Assembly (NCBI GenBank): GCA_024958995.1
Contig: JANXGZ010000225.1
Coordinates: forward strand, 1-7,319
Origin: Methylococcales bacterium
Lineage (GTDB): Bacteria > Pseudomonadota > Gammaproteobacteria > Methylococcales > UBA1147
Length of the DNA stretch: 7,319 nucleotides
Reading direction: 5' to 3'
Both the position numbers and the translations under genes were made by a program. The notes below the pieces were generated by a model that saw only the letters and a list, made by a program, of their open reading frames with translations, was not told the DNA's origin and made no database searches. Of this stretch, positions 7,095 to 7,319 are shown in pieces; position 1 is the first letter of the stretch, and each line of letters starts with the position of its first letter.

Positions 7095-7111
7095 AGCACC
7101 TTCGATCGACC
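7095..7111. promoter_or_regulatory. possible second, degenerate NtrC half-site
   Basis: AGCACCTTCGATCGACC keeps GCACC in its left arm but lacks the right arm. It lies exactly 32 bases (about three helical turns) from the perfect site, the spacing of the two strong NtrC sites at glnA. It would be centred near -119 for the rightward promoter. The sequence match alone is poor; only the geometry makes it worth noting. Confidence 0.25.
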
Positions 7112-7151
7112 CATTCATTTAAGAATTCAAACGGCTCGAGCCAACCCCATG

Positions 7152-7164
7152 AATCAAACAGGTG
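7152..7164 (+). promoter_or_regulatory. IHF-like site between the NtrC site and the rightward promoter
   Basis: AATCAAACAGGTG matches the IHF consensus WATCAANNNNTTR at all but one specified position. It sits about 64 bases upstream of the predicted rightward start, where IHF usually bends DNA to bring an enhancer-bound activator to sigma-54 polymerase. Short IHF-like matches are common by chance, so position is the main support. Confidence 0.35.
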
Positions 7165-7195
7165 AGTTATCCAGAAATCATCGGCTCGCAATTAA

Positions 7196-7211
7196 TGGCA
7201 TCATAATTGCT
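7196..7211 (+). promoter_or_regulatory. divergent sigma-54 (-24/-12) promoter reading rightward
   Basis: The plus strand reads TGGCATCATAATTGCT. The invariant GG (7197-7198) and GC (7209-7210) have correct -24/-12 spacing, with full TGGCA and TTGCT boxes. The predicted start is near 7222, about 79 bases before ATG 7301. Being paired with an oppositely oriented sigma-54 promoter across an NtrC-type site makes a chance match unlikely. Confidence 0.8.
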
Positions 7212-7300
7212 TAATTCCGTAAGTGCATTCAGCCTCACTTTTACTCGCCGGCAAATGCAGCGAACCGGGTTGTCCGAAATCAAATTTACCTTATAGCGTC

Positions 7301-7319
7301 ATGTCTGAACAACAATTGA
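7301..7319 (+). CDS. possible start of a divergent, nitrogen-controlled gene (runs off the window)
   Basis: ATG 7301 opens a frame reading MSEQQL before the window ends. It is the first sensible start after the rightward sigma-54 promoter. No clear Shine-Dalgarno sequence precedes it, and six codons cannot identify a family, so the true start could lie further right. By context (shared NtrC-type control with nirB) a nitrate/nitrite transport, nitrate reductase or nitrate-sensing gene is a reasonable guess, but nothing in the visible residues shows this. Confidence 0.3.

Larger units (their letters stand above)
6812..7300. other. divergent control region between nirB and the rightward gene
   Basis: These 489 bases hold no supported gene. 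From left to right they contain the nirB ribosome-binding site, the two leader hairpins, the leftward sigma-54 promoter and an AT-richer stretch (6983-7062). Next come the NtrC-type palindrome and a weak second half-site. Then come a perfect ten-base palindrome GGCTCGAGCC (7133-7142) of unknown meaning, an IHF-like match, the rightward sigma-54 promoter, and a leader of about 79 bases to ATG 7301. Open frames crossing it run through these sites and have no protein-like composition. Confidence 0.75.

Noticed and set aside
6937..7122. 61-codon plus-strand open frame in the control region
   Set aside because: It runs through the leftward sigma-54 promoter and the NtrC palindrome and has no ribosome-binding site or recognisable sequence.
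7255..7296. 13-codon open frame (MQRTGLSEIKFTL) in the rightward leader
   Set aside because: It is too short to support, has no clear ribosome-binding site, and nothing links it to attenuation.

Overview
The window suggests a proteobacterium of moderate GC content, most likely a gammaproteobacterium. The evidence is a fused NirB with a separate small NirD, two sigma-54 (-24/-12) promoters beside an NtrC-type operator, a lipobox lipoprotein, and compact ATGA-type gene junctions. No gene here identifies a genus, and no mobile element, CRISPR array, tRNA or rRNA was seen.

Layout. (1) Positions 2-184, plus strand: the last 60 codons of an unrecognised gene, followed by a weak terminator-like hairpin. 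(2) 456-2183, plus: a complete NodU/CmcH/TobZ-type O-carbamoyltransferase. (3) 2274-2819, plus: a small outer-membrane lipoprotein of unknown function. (4) 2923-6811, minus: a cluster transcribed nirB, nirD, then a PhzF-family gene, convergent with the lipoprotein gene. (5) 6812-7300: a 489-base control region. (6) 7301-7319, plus: the possible first codons of a divergent gene that runs out of the window.

How it works together. nirB and nirD encode the two subunits of the cytoplasmic NADH-dependent nitrite reductase (nitrite to ammonium). The control region carries a near-consensus sigma-54 promoter reading towards nirB, a second one on the opposite strand reading towards the window end, and between them a perfect TGCAC-N7-GTGCA palindrome of the NtrC operator type. 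This strongly suggests nitrogen-limitation control of nitrite assimilation, with a second nitrogen-assimilation gene or operon divergently transcribed from the same operator. The nirB leader (about 144 nt) can fold into two adjacent hairpins with six-base loops. This resembles, without fully matching, the leader RNAs bound by ANTAR antiterminators such as NasT. The PhzF-like gene at the operon's end is the unexpected member.

No completely new system is evident. The most interesting parts are the shared divergent sigma-54/NtrC control region, the structured leader, and the PhzF-like enzyme attached to nirBD.
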